Shown: positions 5,343-8,132 of the stretch, one piece after another
How the letters are laid out: the number at the start of each line of letters is the position of its first letter
Position numbering within the stretch: position 1 is the stretch's first letter
DNA from: SOIA01 sp050116035
GTDB taxonomy: Bacteria > Acidobacteriota > Aminicenantia > Aminicenantales > Aminicenantaceae
NCBI GenBank assembly: GCA_050116035.1
Contig: JASFPJ010000137.1
Span: 1-8,132, forward strand
Length of the DNA: 8,132 nt
Direction: 5' to 3'
Notes under the pieces: model-generated
What the model was told of the DNA's origin: nothing
Database searches by the model: none
What the model saw: the letters and a program-made list of their open reading frames with translations, nothing else
Made by a program: the position numbers and the translations under genes

Positions 5343-6665
5343 TCAAAAGGATATCTTGAGCTCCATGAATAGGGAACTCAAATGGTCCTCGATAAAGTTG
5401 AAGAGCGTGTCCTCAGGCCCTGAGTAAAACTCGCCTCCTAGAGTAAAAGTAAAGGCATCAGCAATATCATAGGCCATCCTCGGCCGGATGAGGAATTCTT
5501 CTGTCGTAACATTCGCCAGGCCGACAACTTCGAGGTTCAAAGTCTCATGAAGAAGATTCCACCCCAGCCGACAGGAGAAAGAGTGGCTGGTCTCAAACTG
5601 CTGGGAAGTGATAATCCTGTTCTTGAGCTCGAGTTCGTAAACAGGAGGAATAGGGATAAAAACAGGTGGTGAAACTAAAGGAGTAAAATCAATGACGGTT
5701 TTCCCGATGTACTGGAAAATGAGACTAAAGCCGCCGGAAAATTCTTTATCCACGCCGAGGACATAGTGAAGGTCAGGATTGGGAATATGGATATGATATT
5801 CAGGGTCTTCATGAGGGATTGTGTAGGCCGCTTCTCCTCTGAAGCCAAACCCTCCGACAGTCGTCGAAAAGTCAGCCCCGAGGACATTCACCCGGAAGGA
5901 CTTGAGAAAAATGTCCATCGCGGGCAGCAACGGATCAGGGAAAGAATATGAAAGACCCGGAAAAGGACTGTGTCCGTAGAAATAAGACAGGGAAAAATCG
6001 AATGCAGCTAGCTCCAGGTTCAGCTTGACCGCCGCTGCGCCGTTCTTCAGTCTGGCGTCCGGATAATCAGGATCACCCAGGCTAATCGCGGGTGGAAAGG
6101 GGATAAGGTTTGTGGGCACGACAGAAGACCTGAAGAAAGGGACCCAGATCAACTCAATCCTGACCGGGTGCGCATTGAAAAATGTCCGCAGGAGGAAATT
6201 GGCTTCTCTTCTGTCATCCTCGTCAGGGGAGCGAGCGAGCATATTTTTGGGAGTGATGTTATCAGTCGGGTTGATACCATCTGCTCGGCCCCAGACAACG
6301 ATCTGGTGCCCGATCCTGAAATCAAAAGGACCCAGGTAAGCGCTAACATACGCTTCGCGGATATTGAATTCAGTCACATAATCATTGAATTCATATCCCT
6401 TCCTGAACCGAACCTCTGCAAACGCACTTCCCCATCCCTCTTTATTCGCTTTGAGCTTGAGCGAGAACTCACCGTAACCGCTTTTTATCTCGCTCTGATT
6501 TCCTTCAGGAACCATTCCCATGTACAAGGCACTCCGCAAGTAGCCGTTCAGCTCGAAGGCCTGTTCCTGATCCTTGCTCCCTTCAGCCTCTTCAAACAGT
6601 CCCTGGCCCAAGACTGTCGAGGATAAAAACATTATTAAGACAAAACCCATCCATCTGCCTCTCAT
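5343..6665 (-). CDS. Outer-membrane beta-barrel protein, DUF1302-like
   Basis: The 440-residue protein has a signal peptide (about 1-20, MRGRWMGFVLIMF then STVLG-Q). The rest alternates polar and aromatic residues as in transmembrane beta-strands and ends in Phe (MELKISF), the usual C-terminal signature for BAM-assembled barrels. The segment GHQIVVWGRADGINPTD (119-135) strongly recalls DUF1302 proteins, which have a similar 'GRQ-VVWG-...-NP-D' stretch. DUF1302 genes are often found with DUF1329 (LolA-fold) and RND genes, the set seen here. Its role may be passage or surface display of a hydrophobic substrate; no substrate can be read from sequence. ATG 6665 has AAGGAG 6 nt upstream. It is the first gene behind the double-operator promoter. 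Assignment to the barrel class is firm; assignment to DUF1302 is moderate, because the N-terminal part carries the only clear match. Confidence 0.8.
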   Translation of the reverse strand: MRGRWMGFVLIMFLSSTVLGQGLFEEAEGSKDQEQAFELNGYLRSALYMGMVPEGNQSEIKSGYGEFSLKLKANKEGWGSAFAEVRFRKGYEFNDYVTEFNIREAYVSAYLGPFDFRIGHQIVVWGRADGINPTDNITPKNMLARSPDEDDRREANFLLRTFFNAHPVRIELIWVPFFRSSVVPTNLIPFPPAISLGDPDYPDARLKNGAAAVKLNLELAAFDFSLSYFYGHSPFPGLSYSFPDPLLPAMDIFLKSFRVNVLGADFSTTVGGFGFRGEAAYTIPHEDPEYHIHIPNPDLHYVLGVDKEFSGGFSLIFQYIGKTVIDFTPLVSPPVFIPIPPVYELELKNRIITSQQFETSHSFSCRLGWNLLHETLNLEVVGLANVTTEEFLIRPRMAYDIADAFTFTLGGEFYSGPEDTLFNFIEDHLSSLFMELKISF

Positions 6666-6693
6666 GACAGTCTCCTTTGTCTCATGAAATTAA

Positions 6694-6705
6694 TCAAACG
6701 TTTGT
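6694..6705. promoter_or_regulatory. Proximal TetR operator candidate
   Basis: TCAAACGTTTGT contains the perfect 10-bp palindrome CAAACGTTTG (6695-6704). It lies immediately downstream of the predicted transcription start (about 6709), where a bound repressor would block promoter clearance. An identical palindrome lies 36 bp away, centre to centre. Confidence 0.7.
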
Positions 6706-6715
6706 TCGTATGAAT

Positions 6716-6744
6716 AATATAAGAACTAAACAAACGTTTGTCAA
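6716..6744 (-). promoter_or_regulatory. Sigma70-type promoter of the barrel-tetR-RND operon
   Basis: On the minus strand a perfect -35 TTGACA (6739-6744) and -10 TATATT (6716-6721) are spaced by exactly 17 bp. Transcription should begin near 6709, leaving a leader of about 43 nt before ATG 6665. The two CAAACGTTTG palindromes flank the -10, so repression by the encoded TetR protein is expected. Confidence 0.8.
6730..6741. promoter_or_regulatory. Distal TetR operator candidate
   Basis: ACAAACGTTTGT is a perfect 12-bp palindrome that overlaps the last three bases of the -35 hexamer and the adjoining spacer. A regulator bound here would exclude RNA polymerase. It shares the CAAACGTTTG core with the copy at 6694-6705. 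Confidence 0.75.
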
Positions 6745-7005
6745 GGTTGGAAGGATTTGAGTCAGAACTTGGGCTCAGACCTCAAAAACTTCAGTTGCTC
6801 CCATCTTCCAGAATTCAGGAAGATCAGGTTATAATCTCTTAGTCATCAGTATTCTTTGCCTACTCAAACGGAAATGCCTCAGGAAAAAACTGGATAGGAA
6901 AAAAAGAATAATACTAAAAGGAATGTTACTGAAGTTTTTAAGGCCTGAGCCCGCTTTTTTTGTCTTTATTTCAAGTAGCTTGAAAAGCTGCACAAATATT
7001 CCAGG
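6745..7005. other. Intergenic DNA between the ABM gene and the operon promoter
   Basis: No gene is visible. A hairpin with perfect 7-bp arms and a 3-nt loop (TTTCAAG 6969-6975 / CTTGAAA 6979-6985) lies just after the ABM gene on the minus strand, but no T-run follows it. A T7 tract at 6955-6961 follows a G/C-rich stretch (GGCCTGAGCCCGC) on the plus strand. That strand has no gene to terminate. Confidence 0.4.
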
Positions 7006-7017
7006 TTAATCCTGGAA
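6999..7017 (-). terminator. Hairpin spanning the ABM stop codon
   Basis: TTCCAGG (6999-7005) and CCTGGAA (7011-7017) are perfect 7-bp arms with a 5-nt loop that contains the TAA stop (7006-7008). On the minus strand the hairpin is followed by TATTTGTG, only weakly T-rich, so it may mark the 3' end of the message or be a weak terminator. Confidence 0.35.
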
Positions 7018-7299
7018 GACGACCTCGTAGCCTTCCCGTATTGGAGGTTTTTTGAAAAATGTTATGAATTTGGCTACCTGTTCCTGGTAATAGCGGTTCT
7101 CCTCGTTAGCCACAGCATCTTCTTCACTCTCCCAAAAGGTAATAACCATCCCATTTCCTGTTTTCCGCTCCACGAATATACGAGCCCCCTGATAACCTTT
7201 TTGCTGCTTCGCTGCTGGAATCACACTTTCCTTGTAGCGCTTGACGAATTCATCGATCCTGTCCGGAGAGATCCGAGCTGTGGTTAGACGCGCAAACAT
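7006..7299 (-). CDS. ABM-domain (dimeric alpha/beta barrel) small protein
   Basis: The 97-residue protein fits the antibiotic-biosynthesis-monooxygenase (ABM, PF03992-like) ferredoxin fold. It has a first strand MFARLTTARISP (1-12), a helix DRIDEFVKRYKESVIPAAKQ, a GYQGARIFVER strand (35-45), then GNGMVITFWESEEDA (48-62) with the characteristic Trp56, a helix, and a last strand EGYEVVFQD. Members are monooxygenases, heme-degrading enzymes or non-catalytic stress proteins, and usually form dimers; which applies here cannot be told. ATG 7299 has AGGAGG 7 nt upstream, so I reject the in-frame ATG at 7338, which would translate through the ribosome-binding site. It is monocistronic as far as visible, behind a strong promoter and a long leader. 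Confidence 0.85.
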   Translation of the reverse strand: MFARLTTARISPDRIDEFVKRYKESVIPAAKQQKGYQGARIFVERKTGNGMVITFWESEEDAVANEENRYYQEQVAKFITFFKKPPIREGYEVVFQD

Positions 7300-7503
7300 G
7301 TGTATCCCTCCTCTTATTCTTAAAGCCTCACTCCCCATAATAAGGGCGTTTCTTCATTCTCCATAAAGCTTTTGAAAAAATTCTTTTCCTTTCGGTTAGG
7401 TTGTTCCTTTAATGACAATCCATTTTTCAAGTATGGAGAAAACGAGATGACTTCTGCTCTCTGGTGTATTGATTGCTCCTTTTCCATTTTCCCCATAAAC
7501 GTT
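7300..7503 (-). promoter_or_regulatory. Long 5' leader of the ABM gene
   Basis: From the predicted start near 7503 to ATG 7299 there are about 204 nt, unusually long. The leader ends in AGGAGG (7307-7312). CTTATT near 7342-7347 could pair with AATAAG just before the Shine-Dalgarno, which might mask it, but only six pairs are possible. I recognise no riboswitch or T-box. A minus frame open through the whole leader (ATG 7496, stop 7320-7322) could encode a 58-residue peptide but has no ribosome-binding site. Confidence 0.3.
7307..7312 (-). promoter_or_regulatory. Ribosome-binding site that decides the ABM start
   Basis: A perfect AGGAGG on the minus strand lies 7 nt before ATG 7299 and downstream of the other in-frame ATG (7338), which fixes the 97-residue form. 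Confidence 0.7.
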
Positions 7504-7509
7504 TTTAAA

Positions 7510-7538
7510 AATATATAAACAGCTGAATCATATGTCAA
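7510..7538 (-). promoter_or_regulatory. Sigma70-type promoter of the ABM gene
   Basis: A perfect -35 TTGACA (7533-7538) and -10 TATATT (7510-7515) are spaced by 17 bp on the minus strand, the same hexamers and spacing as the operon promoter at 6716-6744. No CAAACGTTTG palindrome is present, so the TetR regulator probably does not act here. Confidence 0.75.
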
Positions 7539-7850
7539 GGTTGAAGTTAAATATCCCATAGATCATTAACAGAAATTATATTTGGATTTGATACGAGAAA
7601 ACTTTATTTTAGTTATCCCTGAGACGCACTCAAATCAAAACAGAAGACAATCACCCAATAAAAATCAGCACATGTAATATAGTCGAACTACTTTTTTATG
7701 ATTGAACTACATTTTTCTTCCGATCGTCATCTCCGCAATCTTAAAATTTATCATGTAAATTCTGTTATTATCTTTTGCTGAAGAATTATTTGCACTTCCA
7801 GACTTCTCTCCATTCCCCGGTATTACAGTTCCATACAAAATTCAATAGCC
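7539..7850. other. AT-rich gap between the M55 and ABM genes
   Basis: No gene is visible on either strand. A short direct repeat with 19-bp period occurs (GAACTAC plus a T tract at 7685-7697 and again at 7704-7716). No convincing hairpin with T-run follows the M55 stop, so its transcript end cannot be placed. Confidence 0.4.
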
Positions 7851-8132
7851 TTATTTCATTTTGTTGAAGGCGTCCATGACTTCGAGGAAATCGGAACTAG
7901 TGAAGGTGAACTCGCCCTCGCCGGTTTTTTCTGCACCGGGATAAAGTTCCCTTTCTTTCTTAACCTGAAGAACCATCGTGTAGGGTGGCTGCAGCTTGTA
8001 AGACTTATATGGGGAAAGATCCCGCAATACCTTGGTGACTTCTGTGCGGATCTTATCCTGCACCACATCGGGATGGAGCCCGAGTTCAGAAGAACCCATT
8101 CCAACCTTTGTCTCGACTGTTGAAATCTCATC
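7851..8132 (-). CDS. M55 (DppA-type) D-aminopeptidase, C-terminal part
   Basis: The frame is open to the right edge and encodes the last 93 residues, beginning DEISTVETKVGMGSSELGLHP. It matches my memory of the C-terminus of M55 peptidases: a VETKVG strand, a GLHPDVVQDKIR segment like 'LHP..A...IR', a PPYTMVLQVKK strand, a YPGAEKTGEGEFTF segment like 'PGVER.dg.tv.F', and a final SSDFLEVMDAFNKM helix. M55 enzymes are zinc-dependent D-aminopeptidases of about 270 residues that form decameric rings and hydrolyse D-amino-acid peptides. The metal ligands and catalytic residues lie in the missing N-terminal part, so activity cannot be judged. The ATG at 8099 is an internal Met, not the start. Next gene on this strand is the ABM gene, 551 bp away. 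Confidence 0.75.
   Translation of the reverse strand, partial: DEISTVETKVGMGSSELGLHPDVVQDKIRTEVTKVLRDLSPYKSYKLQPPYTMVLQVKKERELYPGAEKTGEGEFTFTSSDFLEVMDAFNKMK

Noticed and set aside
5329..5346. TTG start adding six residues to the TetR protein
   Set aside because: It would translate through a perfect AGGAGG that is correctly placed for ATG 5328.
6168..6626. Plus-strand open frame of 152 codons
   Set aside because: Antisense to the barrel gene, with no recognisable motifs.
7320..7559. Minus-strand open frame of 79 codons before the ABM gene
   Set aside because: Its first ATG is upstream of the strong promoter, it has no ribosome-binding site, and its composition is unremarkable; kept only as a leader-peptide possibility.
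7685..7716. Direct repeat of GAACTAC plus T tract, period 19
   Set aside because: Only two short copies in AT-rich DNA with no promoter or gene placed around them; likely chance.

Overview
The window looks like chromosome of a diderm (Gram-negative type) bacterium. It encodes a signal-peptide-bearing outer-membrane beta-barrel with a C-terminal Phe, an RND/MMPL transporter, a LolA-like periplasmic protein and a lipoprotein. The species cannot be fixed from this sequence. The combination of a TP0789/LolA-like protein, a two-half MMPL exporter, 'GGGGACAG...CCCC' intergenic repeats and 'CGCTCGCAATGAC' palindromic repeats resembles Spirochaetes, Acidobacteriota/Aminicenantes and deltaproteobacterial genomes; this is an impression from memory, not a search. 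Every convincing gene lies on the minus strand, so the text below follows transcription from right to left.

Right edge: the C-terminal third of a probable M55 (DppA-type) D-aminopeptidase (7851-8132) enters the window. After an AT-rich gap comes a strong sigma70-type promoter (TTGACA-N17-TATATT, 7510-7538), a leader of about 200 nt, and a small antibiotic-biosynthesis-monooxygenase (ABM) fold protein (7006-7299).

Centre: the main unit is an apparent operon. It begins at a second TTGACA-N17-TATATT promoter (6716-6744) with two copies of a CAAACGTTTG palindrome. One lies in the -35/spacer and one just past the expected transcription start, the classic layout for TetR repression. The genes are an outer-membrane beta-barrel resembling DUF1302 proteins (5343-6665), a TetR-family regulator (4687-5328), and a 762-residue RND/MMPL exporter (2402-4690) whose start overlaps the regulator stop as ATGA. 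A 253-bp gap with palindromic repeats and a candidate promoter separates these from a LolA-like protein (1348-2148). A DUF4382 lipoprotein (645-1139) follows, behind another inverted repeat.

How they may work together: beta-barrel, RND pump and LolA-like carrier form a plausible set for moving a hydrophobic molecule (lipid, lipoprotein or similar) between inner and outer membrane, with the TetR protein as autorepressor and ligand sensor. The substrate is unknown. This is inference from families and gene order.

Left edge: positions 322-483 carry a cluster of G/C-box plus A/T-tract inverted repeats. Next to it is a 13-bp inverted repeat (495-507/587-599) with a T-run on the minus strand that may terminate the lipoprotein transcript. 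Positions 1-321 show no gene.
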